Assembly (NCBI RefSeq): GCF_007744255.1
Contig: NZ_CP036267.1
Span: 1,533,541 to 1,597,540, forward strand
DNA: 64,000 nucleotides
Direction of reading: 5' to 3'
Source: Thalassoglobus polymorphus
GTDB taxonomy: Bacteria; Planctomycetota; Planctomycetia; Planctomycetales; Planctomycetaceae
Shown here in pieces: positions 55,726 to 64,000 of this stretch (position 1 is its first letter; each line of letters begins with the position of its first letter). Position numbers and translations under genes: made by a program. The notes under the pieces were generated by a model. That model saw only the letters and a list, made by a program, of their open reading frames with translations, did no database searches and had not been told where the DNA came from.

Positions 55726-55991
55726 CGAAATCTGTCAACGGCGAAACGAAAGTGATGGCCTTGCGGCAAGTTAGAAACGGAGGGGCAAGGAGAATGCTTG
55801 CTCCCTCAACACTAACAGGGTGCAAACAGGGTGCAAGAATTTGAATCGTTTCTCACCTGGGGCCGCTCTTTCGGTTTGAAAACACTTTGAAGATGAAGGC
55901 GTCAAGACTGCTCCATCGTTGAGAATTTGCTCCCGCTGACGGTATGATAACGACCGCGCGGAGCCAATTTCTTCAACACGAGGATTAACAG

Positions 55992-57077
55992 ATGCGACGG
56001 TCTTCACTTATTCTCACCCTGGGGCTGCTACTCGCTTGCCCTCCCGCCTACGCTGCCGATATTTACGGCCTCACCCCCGGCAATCCTGACATTAAATCGG
56101 CTGGACCAATGGCCTTCGGCCCCAGCGGAATTCTTTTCATTGGAGATCCAATGGGAGCGTCAGTCTTCGCCGTTCAGACTGGCGAAAAGAAAAGCTCTCC
56201 CGCCAAAGCTATGCACGAACTTGAAGGAGTCAGTGCAGCGATCAAAGATGTCCTCAAAGCGGATGTCAAAATCAACGACCTGGCAGTGAATCCGGAATCT
56301 GGAACAGTCTACATTCTGGTCACTGCAAAGGGGAAAGGCCCGGCACTGGTCAAAATCAACGGGAGCGAAGTAAAAGAAGTCTCGTTGAAAAACATTCCCT
56401 TTGCCAAAAAGGAACTCAGCAACGCCGCAGATGATGCCGTCGTGAAAGTGGGGCGTCGCGAGAAAAATTTACGAGGCGAATCAATCACGGACCTGGCTTT
56501 TGTTGATGGCGAAGTCATTGTCTCAGGTTACCGAAAGGGTGACTCTCCATCAGGAGTGACCGCCGTCGTCTTCCCGTTCAATAAAGCCGACAGAGGGGCA
56601 GGGCTTGAAATCTATCATGGTGCTCATGGGAAAAGCGAAGACTACTCAGCAATTCGCACATTTGTTCCATTCATCATCAATGGAGAAGCGAATCTTCTGG
56701 CCGGTTTTGTTTGCACACCATTGGTGAAGTTCCCCGTTTCAGCAGTCGAGTCATCAGACAAGATTACGGGAACAACTGTCGCTGAACTCGGAAATCGTAA
56801 TCGACCGCTCGATATGATCGTTTACGAGAAGGATGGCAAGCGATTCCTGCTGCTTTCAAACAGCGCTCGCGGCGTTATGAAGATCAGCACGGAAGACATT
56901 GAAAATCAGAAACCAATCACATCACCTGTCCGGAATGGTGATGTTGCCGGTCAGCCTTTTGAAACCGTCAAAAGCCTGACCAATGTTGTCCAACTTGACA
57001 AGTTGAACGACACACACGCTGTCGTTCTGATTGCAGACGCTGATCAAATCGATCTGAAAACGGTTGAGCTCCCATAA
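55992..57077 (+). CDS. Secreted hypothetical protein, propeller-like
   Basis: 361 residues with a signal peptide (MRRSSLILTLGLLLACPPAYA). The chain has short strands typical of a beta-propeller: SAGPMAFGPSGILFIGDPMG, NDLAVNPESGTVYILVTAKG, ITDLAFVDGEVIVSGYRKGD, NRPLDMIVYEKDGKRFLLLS. No enzyme motif is seen; this looks like a planctomycete-specific periplasmic protein. It lies 108 bases before a sulfatase on the same strand, but a terminator separates them. Confidence 0.7.
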   Translation: MRRSSLILTLGLLLACPPAYAADIYGLTPGNPDIKSAGPMAFGPSGILFIGDPMGASVFAVQTGEKKSSPAKAMHELEGVSAAIKDVLKADVKINDLAVNPESGTVYILVTAKGKGPALVKINGSEVKEVSLKNIPFAKKELSNAADDAVVKVGRREKNLRGESITDLAFVDGEVIVSGYRKGDSPSGVTAVVFPFNKADRGAGLEIYHGAHGKSEDYSAIRTFVPFIINGEANLLAGFVCTPLVKFPVSAVESSDKITGTTVAELGNRNRPLDMIVYEKDGKRFLLLSNSARGVMKISTEDIENQKPITSPVRNGDVAGQPFETVKSLTNVVQLDKLNDTHAVVLIADADQIDLKTVELP

Positions 57078-57123
57078 CGAGCAACGTCTGATTCGTCTTC
57101 ATGTGATTCACATTGAATTCTCG

Positions 57124-57157
57124 GCCGTACACTTCTGAGTGTGCGGCTCTTTTTTTC
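57124..57157 (+). terminator. Rho-independent terminator before sulfatase
   Basis: 10-bp stem GCCGTACACT/AGTGTGCGGC (one G-T pair), loop TCTG, then TCT8. It is 46 bases after the 55992-57077 gene stop. Confidence 0.92.
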
Positions 57158-57185
57158 CGTCCATGTGTACTTTTGAGGGGCAGCC

Positions 57186-58610
57186 ATGAAATTTCTCCGC
57201 GTATTCTGTTTTGTTTCAATTGGCTTTTTTGTTGCGAACAGTTCGCACGCTGCCGAGAAAATGAACGTTCTGTTCATTGCCGTTGACGATCTGAATGACT
57301 GGATCAGCCCGCTTGGTGGATACAATGGCATCAAGACACCAAATCTTGAGCGTCTCGCGGAACGTGGGATGACGTTTACGAAAGCCTATTGTGCTGCTCC
57401 GGCGTGCAACCCTTCGCGAGCCTCGTTGATGACGGGTATTCGTCCCTGGAACAGTGGGGTTTACCTCAATCCGCAACCATGGCGACCAGCGATGCCCGAT
57501 GCGGTCTTGCTCCCGAAGCATCTTTCACAACATGGTTATCACTCTGTCGGGGCAGGGAAGATCATGCACGGAAGATACGACGAACCCGAATCATGGGATG
57601 ATTATCTGAAGAAAGGGAGCGATCCAAAACCGAGCCAGAAAGTCTTGAACGATCCGCATAGTAGAGCAGGGGGGATCATCTGGGGGGCGCTCGATGTCGA
57701 AGACGATCAGATGTTCGATTACAAAACAGCCAGCTACGCCATCGACTATTTAGAAGCAACACACGAGAAGCCTTTCTTCCTCGCCTGCGGAATCTATCGC
57801 CCACACATGCCTTGGCAGGTTCCACGAAAATACTACGACATGTACCCAGTCGATCAAATTAAAACACCGTATCTCCCCGATGGTGATCTCAAAGATGTTC
57901 CCGCAGCTGGCCTCAAGATGGCAAAGCCTCAGGGGGACCATGCGAAGATTCTGAAAACCAATAACTGGGACTACGCTGTGCAAGGATACCTAGCCAGTAT
58001 CACTTTTGCCGATGCACAGGTCGGACGCGTCCTTGATGCGCTGGAAGCGAGCGAATTCAATGATAACACGGTGATTGTTCTGTGGGGCGACCACGGATGG
58101 CATCTTGGCGAGAAAGAACACTGGCGAAAATTTGCACTTTGGGAAGAGGCGACTCGAGTCCCATTTTTTATCTCGGTTCCCGGTATGACCAAACCGGGGG
58201 CTCGTTGTGATGCAACAGTCGATTTGATGAGTGTCTATCCCACTTTGTGCGAACTGTGTGATGTTCCCCTGCCGGAAAAGCTTGATGGAAAAAGTGTTGT
58301 CTCGCTGCTGAAAGATCCCGAAGCGGACTGGTCTCAGCCTGCCATCACGACACACGGAAGAAAAAATCATGCAATCCGTACCGACCGTTACCGCTATATT
58401 CAGTATGCGAACGGAGATGAAGAATTGTACGACCACAACGTCGATCCGGGGGAATTCAACAACCTTGCGAGTGAACCATCCATGAAGTCCACAATTACCG
58501 AGCTTCAGAAATGGCTTCCGAAAGAAAACGTCCCCGATGCCGAATTCGACAAAAACAAAACGAAATCAAAGAAGTCGAAGAAACCCAAAGCTGGCAGTAA
58601 GAAGTCCTGA
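57186..58610 (+). CDS. Secreted sulfatase (iduronate-2-sulfatase-like)
   Basis: 474 residues with a signal peptide (MKFLRVFCFVSIGFFVANSS). A type I sulfatase: the metal pair D34-D35 in IAVDDLNDW, and the active-site motif C74-N-P-S-R78, in which Cys is converted to formylglycine by a maturase. Later motifs GDHGWHLGEKEHWRKFALWE and YRYIQYANGDEELYDHNVDP are typical of the iduronate-2-sulfatase-like group. It removes sulfate esters from marine polysaccharides, common in planctomycetes. The C-terminus ends in a Lys-rich tail KTKSKKSKKPKAGSKK. It is followed by a strong hairpin. Confidence 0.94.
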   Translation: MKFLRVFCFVSIGFFVANSSHAAEKMNVLFIAVDDLNDWISPLGGYNGIKTPNLERLAERGMTFTKAYCAAPACNPSRASLMTGIRPWNSGVYLNPQPWRPAMPDAVLLPKHLSQHGYHSVGAGKIMHGRYDEPESWDDYLKKGSDPKPSQKVLNDPHSRAGGIIWGALDVEDDQMFDYKTASYAIDYLEATHEKPFFLACGIYRPHMPWQVPRKYYDMYPVDQIKTPYLPDGDLKDVPAAGLKMAKPQGDHAKILKTNNWDYAVQGYLASITFADAQVGRVLDALEASEFNDNTVIVLWGDHGWHLGEKEHWRKFALWEEATRVPFFISVPGMTKPGARCDATVDLMSVYPTLCELCDVPLPEKLDGKSVVSLLKDPEADWSQPAITTHGRKNHAIRTDRYRYIQYANGDEELYDHNVDPGEFNNLASEPSMKSTITELQKWLPKENVPDAEFDKNKTKSKKSKKPKAGSKKS

Positions 58611-58690
58611 AAAGTCTGTTGAGACCATTGTGGTTTGATCGGTATTCAAAATCTGGTTTGAGAGCAACCGGTTTGAGAGCAATAAAATAG

Positions 58691-58734
58691 AATAAGCGGC
58701 TGTTTCGGACAGAACCCCGAAACAACCGCTTATT
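58691..58734. terminator. Strong bidirectional hairpin between convergent genes
   Basis: 18-bp arms (58691-58708 and 58717-58734), with core AGCGG and GTTTCGG and one mismatch, loop of 8. Flanking A/T runs on both sides suit termination from either direction between the sulfatase and the Flp pilin gene. Confidence 0.85.
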
Positions 58735-58740
58735 TAGTCT

Positions 58741-58853
58741 TAGAGCAGTTTGCTCTATCGTCTGCCCTTGAAGAACACATTTTTCTAGTAAAAATGCTGT
58801 TCGCCACGAGGCAGATTCTGCAAACCAATTTGAAAGATGCTCTAGAAGCAGTC
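58741..58853 (+). repeat. Dispersed repeat family B, full copy B2
   Basis: Begins TAGAGCAGTTTGCTCTA and ends GATGCTCTAGA, giving short inverted ends TAGAGCA/TGCTCTA. It contains CATTTTT and AAAAATG around CTAG, and TGTTCGCCACGAGGCAGA. It is the clearest full copy. It is followed by AGCAGTCCG, which resembles one end of family A. Confidence 0.88.
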
Positions 58854-58863
58854 CGTTACAATT

Positions 58864-59196
58864 TTAGTTTCGTTTCGGACCTTCGTTCACAGGCACGTCG
58901 CAATCGATATCACATTGGTTGTTATCGCATTCATCTTGAGTGTCATTGAAAATTGATCCGCGTGTGTAAGCTGCAACGCCACCACCGTGTTGTTTTGATT
59001 TTGAAAAGCCGGAGTAGCAATAGCTTTGGTTTAGATTTCCGATGGCGTCGGCAACGTCGTTGAGTTCAGCGACGACAGCATGTTGGACTTCGCTAAGGCC
59101 AACAATCATTCCAATCACGAGGATAGTGGCGACGAGGACAAGCTCTGCGGAGACGATGAAGCCAGCTTCATCATTGAGCAATGTACGCAACATATT
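58864..59196 (-). CDS. Flp-type pilin component
   Basis: 110 residues from ATG 59196 with GGGAA upstream; the frame is open to 59448 but that part has no SD or domain. The N-terminus has the Flp/Fap pilin pattern: LLNDEAGFIVSAELVLVATI with the G-x4-E-like processing region, followed by a hydrophobic stretch. The C-terminal half is polar with paired Cys (DECDNNQCDIDCD). No tad/rcp secretion genes are in the window, so it would depend on a machine encoded elsewhere. Confidence 0.75.
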   Translation of the reverse strand, partial: NMLRTLLNDEAGFIVSAELVLVATILVIGMIVGLSEVQHAVVAELNDVADAIGNLNQSYCYSGFSKSKQHGGGVAAYTRGSIFNDTQDECDNNQCDIDCDVPVNEGPKRN

Positions 59197-59703
59197 CAGT
59201 TCCCATTTTTTGTTTTGTGTTTTTTTGTTTTTTGCAACGACTCGACAAATGTGCCAAGTCGTTTGGCTGTGATCGAAGCTGATCCGATCGACCACAGGGA
59301 TGTGACAATTGCCTTCGCCCAGGCAGTTGGCACAACAGAGCACGGGACGACGTGCTCTGCTTGAAGTGCAAGAGTGAAACGAGTTGTTTCCTCTTGTCAT
59401 TGCATCAGGAACGCAGTCGTTGTGCCGCTTGTAAGAGTTCTCAGGCAAATGAAGCGATGTTTCAAATAGTCAACAAGGCATAACACGTTTAGAAATAACG
59501 TTTTGCAGCGATGTTGAGTTTTGTTTCCATTCAGGAAAAAAGATTCAAGTCCCCCAGCCGATATAACCCGCCCATGCAGTTCGGTTAGCAAGCTGCGCAT
59601 ATCCATGTTCAGAAAAATGAACGCGAATGGACCAACATTCTTTGGTCGACTGTCCGCTGGAGCAGAGCTTCGTCCGAAAGCGTCTCCAGAAAGCAGTGCC
59701 TGA
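59197..59703. other. Intergenic region between pilin and desaturase-type genes
   Basis: 507 bases upstream of the leftward pilin gene and downstream of the leftward desaturase gene. No gene, repeat or clear hairpin seen. Confidence 0.45.
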
Positions 59704-60525
59704 TTACGACTCCGGATTTGTAGGCTGTTTTGGAGTGACAAACGGCGTCTTCAGCATGCCAGGGATTGTTTGCCAGTTCTCTTCGGTCATTTCATCAAGG
59801 CCCAACTCAAGCCCCTCGTTGCCATCTTGACGTTGGCGATATGTGAGGCCGAGGCGATCCCAGAGAGATAAGAACACGGAATAGTTCGAGTCGGTCTCTG
59901 GTTGGTATCGAGAGTGGTGGACCTTGTGCATTCCTGGCGTGACAATGAACCATCGCAGTACCGTCTCAAATTTCCCGATCGAAATGTTGGCGTGATGAAA
60001 CATTGTGGCGATAACGACAATCGTTTCCGAAACGAGAATTTCAAACGCTGTGACACCCAAGAGAGGAATAAGACCGAGTCGAATTCCTGCTGAAGCGATC
60101 AACTCGCCAAGATGGAAACGCGTCGCTGTTGTGACATCCATCGCAGGATCAGAATGGTGCATGCGGTGGAATTTCCATAGCAGCGGAATGCGATGATTGA
60201 GGCGATGCCAAATGTACAACCAACTATCGAGCAGCAGAATTGCAGCCAATATTCTCCAGGGGGATGGAATCTGACTCCAGCTTAAGAGCCCCCATTGATT
60301 GACCTGCACCCAATTGGCCACAGAAACCGTGGCGATTCCGAACAGAGTCGCCATGATCAAGGTGTTCATCAATGCAATTGCAGCGTTTCGACCGGCGTGT
60401 CTCCAGCGGTTTTCCTGAAACTTAAAGAAGGGAAAGAGCGTCTCCCATGTCCAAAAGAGCCCGAGACAAACCGCAGTCATCACAGGTTTGGCAAGACTCT
60501 CCAGATTATTAAAATCGATCGTCAT
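59704..60525 (-). CDS. Sterol desaturase/fatty acid hydroxylase family protein
   Basis: 273 residues from ATG 60525 (the frame opens at 60552; the closer ATG has GAGA upstream). Membrane protein with four hydrophobic segments and the eight-His di-iron pattern: HRLNH, HRMHHS, HHANIS, and HKVHHSRYQP. These enzymes hydroxylate or desaturate sterols or fatty acids with O2; the substrate cannot be told. It lies upstream of the Flp pilin on the same strand, with a 507-base gap. Confidence 0.88.
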   Translation of the reverse strand: MTIDFNNLESLAKPVMTAVCLGLFWTWETLFPFFKFQENRWRHAGRNAAIALMNTLIMATLFGIATVSVANWVQVNQWGLLSWSQIPSPWRILAAILLLDSWLYIWHRLNHRIPLLWKFHRMHHSDPAMDVTTATRFHLGELIASAGIRLGLIPLLGVTAFEILVSETIVVIATMFHHANISIGKFETVLRWFIVTPGMHKVHHSRYQPETDSNYSVFLSLWDRLGLTYRQRQDGNEGLELGLDEMTEENWQTIPGMLKTPFVTPKQPTNPES

Positions 60526-60841
60526 GAGTCTCTGATTTTTCGAGGGAAACAAGTGGACGGCAGTCAGTCAAATAATAATGAGTGGCTACCCCAGGACCAG
60601 ACTGGATCTCAATGAGATCATGATTTCAGGTATTGAACTCAAACATGGGGCTTCAAGATGTAAGCTTCCATACAGTTGAAGTCCCGCCGATCAAAATCTC
60701 GAATGAAGTCGTTGCAGGATTTTTTCGGTAGAGTTGTGTTCATCAGATGGTGTGAGAGTCTATACTGGACCGCGAATTGGATTTGCGATTTCGTCTGTGA
60801 ATTCGAGATGACGCTATAAGTTTGGAAATAAGTTCTGAGAC

Positions 60842-61822
60842 ATGTCTGAAATGATAACCCTCCCTTCTGGAGACCAGATGCCATCTGCTGGTCTTGGTGT
60901 CTGGAAGATCGATCCTTCTGAAGTCGGTGCAGTCGTCAGTACGGCAATTGAACTCGGCTACCGGCATCTTGATTGTGCCTGTGATTATGGGAATGAAGAA
61001 GGAGTTGGGGATGGAATACAAGACGCAATCGGAACAGGAGTTTGTTCACGAGATGAGCTTTGGGTCACGTCAAAACTTTGGAACACCTATCACGCTCCTG
61101 AACACGTACGTCCCGCTTTACAAAAATCGCTCGCCGATTTAGGTCTTGAATATCTTGATCTGTACTTGATGCATTTTCCCATTTCGCTGATGTACGTGCC
61201 GATCGAGTCACGTTATCCCCCCGGCTGGATTTTCGATCCGGATGCGGAACATCCCCGGATGGAATTCGCACCAGTTCCGATACATGAAACCTGGCAGGCC
61301 ATGGAGGAGCTTGTGACCGAAGGTCTGGTCAAGAATATTGGAGTCTGCAACTTCTCGACCGGACTCATTCGTGATTTACTCAGTTCTGCCCGGATTCGCC
61401 CGAGTGTTCTGCAGGTTGAACTGCATCCATATTTGACCCAGGAAAAGCTGCTGAGGTACTGTCAACAAGAGGAGATCGCAGTCACGGGTTTCTCTCCGTT
61501 GGGAGCTCTTTCATACGTTCCAATCGGAATGGCAGAAAAGAAAGAATCGGTTCTGGAAGAGGATGCCGTAATCAAGATTGCTGAGCGTCTAGACAAAACG
61601 CCAGCTCAAGTGGTCTTGCGTTGGGGAGTCCAGCGGGGGACTTCTATTGTTACAAAAACCAGTAGCAAAGAACGTCTCAAAGAAAATTTGAACATCTTTG
61701 ATTTCGAACTGACTGAAGAAGAGATGCAGGCGATTTCTGAATTGAATCAGAATCGACGATTTAACGATCCAGGAGAATTTGGACCGGCAGCCTTTGATAC
61801 TTTTTGTCCGATTTATGATTAG
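60842..61822 (+). CDS. Aldo/keto reductase
   Basis: 326 residues. The complete catalytic tetrad is visible: D44 (RHLDCACDYGNE), Y49, K78 (WVTSKLW) and H111 (LMHFPIS). GVCNFSTGLI and the NADPH-binding region (SIVTKTSSKERLKEN) are typical. It reduces aldehydes or ketones with NADPH; substrate unknown. The length is usual. Its stop codon TAG (61820-61822) is the first bases of a family A repeat. Confidence 0.92.
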   Translation: MSEMITLPSGDQMPSAGLGVWKIDPSEVGAVVSTAIELGYRHLDCACDYGNEEGVGDGIQDAIGTGVCSRDELWVTSKLWNTYHAPEHVRPALQKSLADLGLEYLDLYLMHFPISLMYVPIESRYPPGWIFDPDAEHPRMEFAPVPIHETWQAMEELVTEGLVKNIGVCNFSTGLIRDLLSSARIRPSVLQVELHPYLTQEKLLRYCQQEEIAVTGFSPLGALSYVPIGMAEKKESVLEEDAVIKIAERLDKTPAQVVLRWGVQRGTSIVTKTSSKERLKENLNIFDFELTEEEMQAISELNQNRRFNDPGEFGPAAFDTFCPIYD

Positions 61823-61897
61823 AACCGGTCCGAAAACTTCTGGAATCGCAGCTCCTCTCAACGTTTGAGAGAGCAATCTCAAGTTCCTGATCAGTTA
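61820..61897 (-). repeat. Dispersed repeat family A, copy A7, overlapping a stop codon
   Basis: Begins TAGAACCGGTCCGAAAAC, where TAG is the stop of the aldo/keto reductase, and ends TTCCTGATCAGTTA. It holds CTCAACGTTTGAGAGAGCAA. Copy B3 follows directly. Confidence 0.88.
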
Positions 61898-61996
61898 CAG
61901 AGTCGTTTGCGCTCGAGTCTGCCCGTAAGAACTGCTTCACCATTAAGGTTGCCGTTCACCACGAGGCAGCGTCCGAAACCCTCATTCGAAAATGCT
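61897..61996 (+). repeat. Dispersed repeat family B, copy B3
   Basis: Begins AGAGTCGTTTGCGCTCGAGT, holds CCGTTCACCACGAGGCAG, and ends TTCGAAAATGCTAGA. It adjoins A7 and ends 16 bases before the start of the next gene. Confidence 0.8.
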
Positions 61997-62011
61997 AGAA
62001 AAAGAGTTGTT

Positions 62012-62986
62012 ATGAACGTTCAAGAACTTTCGATCGACGGACAATTTGAATCAAACGGAAAGATTTTTCCGCTCATTCTGGAATGCCAGGATGCTGACGT
62101 CAGCTTGGAGCAGACGCAAGAGTGGGTGGCAGCCAATGCTCAAAATTTTGATCAGCAAGCGTTCGAGCACGGAGCGATTCTGTTTCGTGGTTTTCCTCTT
62201 AAGGATGCGAATGGTTTCGACGCCTTCGTTCGTGCCTGTGGTTATCCGAACTTCAAGTATGAGGAGTCACTTTCGAATGCTGTGCGTGTCGTGAAAACAG
62301 ATCGAGTTTTCACCGCGAATGAAGCTCCTTCGAATGTGACGATCTTCCTGCACCATGAAATGGCACAGACGCCGATTTATCCAAGTAAGCTCTTCTTCTT
62401 TTGTGAGCATGCAGCGGAGACCGGTGGAGCGACGCCATTGTGCCGGTCGGATGCGTTGTTTGAACTGATGCTCAAGGAGATTCCGCAGTTCGCTAAGGAT
62501 TGCGAAGAGAAAGGTTTGCAATATACGAACGTGATGCCCAGCTTCGATGACCCGAACTCGGGGATGGGACGCAGTTGGCAAAGTACGTTTCGTTCGCAGG
62601 CAAAAGAGGAAGCCGAAAGTCGAATGCTCGAGCTCGGCTATACCTGGGAATGGCTGGACGATGGTAGCTTGAAAGCGGTCACTCCAGTCTTGCCTGCGGT
62701 CCGAGATTTGGGTGACGGGCGGAAGACCTTCTTCAATCAATTGATCGCTGCGTATAAAGGTTGGAAAGATGAACGCAACGACCCTTCAAAATCAATCCGC
62801 CACGGCGACGGTTCGATTTTGGATCAGGAAGCTGTCCTGAAATGTGCTGATCTTGCTGATCAAGTCACATTTGATGTCCCTTGGCAAAGTGGCGATGTCG
62901 CGCTGGTAGATAATTTTGTCGCCATGCACGGTCGTCGGAATTTTACAGGAACACGCAAAGTTTTGGCCTCATTGGTGGCGTCATAA
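62012..62986 (+). CDS. TauD/TfdA-type Fe(II)/2-oxoglutarate dioxygenase
   Basis: 324 residues from ATG 62012; the frame is open to 61865 through repeats A7 and B3, but those codons are repeat DNA and cannot be original coding. The iron site fits HHEMAQTPIYPSKLFFFCE (H-x-E/D variant) and a distal His in NFVAMHGRRNFTG, whose Arg binds 2-oxoglutarate. Such enzymes oxidise taurine, amino acid or other small substrates; the exact one is unknown. It seems to be alone in its unit. Confidence 0.85.
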   Translation: MNVQELSIDGQFESNGKIFPLILECQDADVSLEQTQEWVAANAQNFDQQAFEHGAILFRGFPLKDANGFDAFVRACGYPNFKYEESLSNAVRVVKTDRVFTANEAPSNVTIFLHHEMAQTPIYPSKLFFFCEHAAETGGATPLCRSDALFELMLKEIPQFAKDCEEKGLQYTNVMPSFDDPNSGMGRSWQSTFRSQAKEEAESRMLELGYTWEWLDDGSLKAVTPVLPAVRDLGDGRKTFFNQLIAAYKGWKDERNDPSKSIRHGDGSILDQEAVLKCADLADQVTFDVPWQSGDVALVDNFVAMHGRRNFTGTRKVLASLVAS

Positions 62987-63321
62987 GCCCTCCATTCCCG
63001 TTCTATCGCAAGCTCAACAGCTGGTGATAAACTGGCCTTCTTTCTCAACGTTGGAAGAGTTTGAATTCTCATGTGTCGGTGGAGGACACTTTTCACCAGC
63101 GAAATGGCTGTTCGCTTTGAAACAGACCGACGGAAATTCAACAAGGCGTATTGATCTCGGTTGAAGAGATTGCTGAATCGGTAAAAATTGATGTTGAGGT
63201 TCCCATTTGTCCGATCAATGAACTATGATGTATGGTCGCCTCGCCTTGATCTCATGCTTGACGTGCAGTGGTCAACGATTGTTGTAATCCCCCGACCTCC
63301 CACCAAATAGATCAATTCGCC
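62987..63321. other. Intergenic region before final gene
   Basis: 335 bases; nothing clear seen. The SD for the next gene is weak. Confidence 0.4.
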
Positions 63322-64000
63322 ATGCTTTCGATTACTGGAAAAAGCAAACCACTTTGTGATGGCTTAACCCGTCGAGAAGTGCTCCAGATTGGTGCGCTCT
63401 CATTAGGTGGGCTCACGCTTCCAAATCTGCTGCGAGCAGAACAGCAGGCGGGTATTCGAAATTCGAATAAAGCGGTCATCATGATCTACATGTGCGGGGC
63501 TCCACCGCATCAAGACATGTACGATCTGAAAATGGACGCCCCATCAGAAATTCGAGGAGAATTTCAGCCGATTGCGACCAATGTTTCCGGGATCGAAATT
63601 TGTGAACATATGCCGAGAATGGCATCGATCATGGACAAGTGTGTTCCGCTGCGGTCAGTTTATGGCTCACCGAATGGGGCTCATGATTCTTTCATTTGTT
63701 ACACCGGTCGGCCCACGCAAAATCAACCATCTGGCGGTTGGCCGTCGATGGGGGCAGTGGTGAACAAAGTTCTGGGACCGAAAAACGCAGCTGTCCCGGC
63801 TTTTGTGGGACTGTCTCCAGATACTGGTCATCCCCCATATGGCTCTCCCGGATTACCGGGATTCCTTGGTGTCGGAAACGCAGCCTTTCGTCCATCGGGA
63901 CCAGCTCGGAAGGATATGGTCCTCAGTGACATCTCCGTTGACCGGTTGGACAACAGAAAGAATCTACTTCAAGGGTTCGATCAGTTACGTCGAGATATTG
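63322..64000 (+). CDS. DUF1501 protein (partial, runs off window)
   Basis: The first 226 codons of an ORF from ATG 63322 that stays open to the window end. A Tat-like motif LTRREVLQIGALSLGGLTLP is followed by DUF1501 sequence: VIMIYMCGAPPHQDMYDLKM, NGAHDSFICYTGRPTQNQPS, GGWPSMGAVVNKVLGPKNAA. It is a different subtype from the 48834-50273 gene. Its partner (DUF1549 gene) is not immediately upstream here. Confidence 0.92.
   Translation, partial: MLSITGKSKPLCDGLTRREVLQIGALSLGGLTLPNLLRAEQQAGIRNSNKAVIMIYMCGAPPHQDMYDLKMDAPSEIRGEFQPIATNVSGIEICEHMPRMASIMDKCVPLRSVYGSPNGAHDSFICYTGRPTQNQPSGGWPSMGAVVNKVLGPKNAAVPAFVGLSPDTGHPPYGSPGLPGFLGVGNAAFRPSGPARKDMVLSDISVDRLDNRKNLLQGFDQLRRDI

Noticed and set aside
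61865-62011. Upstream extension of the dioxygenase frame
   Set aside because: These codons are made of repeat A7/B3 DNA; conserved sequence begins at ATG 62012.

Overview
The window reads as a chromosome segment of a planctomycete, probably Planctomycetaceae-like. This is inferred from the gene families: a DUF1549/DUF1553 plus DUF1501 pair and a second DUF1501 gene, a DUF1559 pseudopilin paired with a small lipoprotein, a secreted sulfatase, a multihaem cytochrome fused to TPRs, a Flp-type pilin and several secreted planctomycete-type proteins. No 16S gene is present, so genus cannot be assigned.

Region 1 (1 to about 17.7 kb) is an accessory island ending next to a tRNA-Ser(CGA) gene. It starts with a leftward Wadjet plasmid-defence operon, jetA-jetB-jetC-jetD, with jetD cut by the window edge. 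Divergent to it is an ImmA/IrrE-type HTH-protease gene overlapping a PIN-like gene. Then come a hairpin-rich gene-free stretch, a small membrane protein, an XRE regulator and a recombination module. The module has a serine recombinase split over two genes, a small upstream ORF, a large regulator with a C-terminal winged-helix-like domain, and two convergent tyrosine recombinases. The regulator gene is bracketed by two copies of a 22-bp tandem box. Each copy sits upstream of a recombinase transcription unit and is followed at the same spacing by a -10-like hexamer. This looks like an unrecognised shared switch for serine and tyrosine recombinases.

Region 2 (17.7 to 37.5 kb) is core-like: tRNA-Ser with its own terminator, lpdA, csrA, dnaK with an unusual palindrome upstream, two ceramidase-like secreted enzymes, a tail-anchored J-domain protein, the DUF1559 pseudopilin/lipoprotein pair, a secreted metallopeptidase-like protein, the haem-TPR protein, and an M20 amidohydrolase/YbdK ligase pair.

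Region 3 (37.5 to 64 kb) has an LRR lipoprotein, the sdhCAB operon, an RND efflux pair, a small ion channel, the DUF1549/DUF1501 pair, an EamA transporter, a cystathionine gamma-synthase/lyase-type enzyme, a secreted protein next to a sulfatase, a Flp pilin, a sterol-desaturase-type enzyme, an aldo/keto reductase, a TauD-type dioxygenase and the start of another DUF1501 gene. From 29 kb onward the intergenic gaps carry two families of short repeats with inverted ends (A about 80 bp, B about 100 to 115 bp). They are often side by side and sometimes touch a start or stop codon. None was seen in the island.

Start codons were re-chosen in many genes from Shine-Dalgarno (SD) spacing or signal-peptide position. 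All calls are from reading the sequence; no database search was made.
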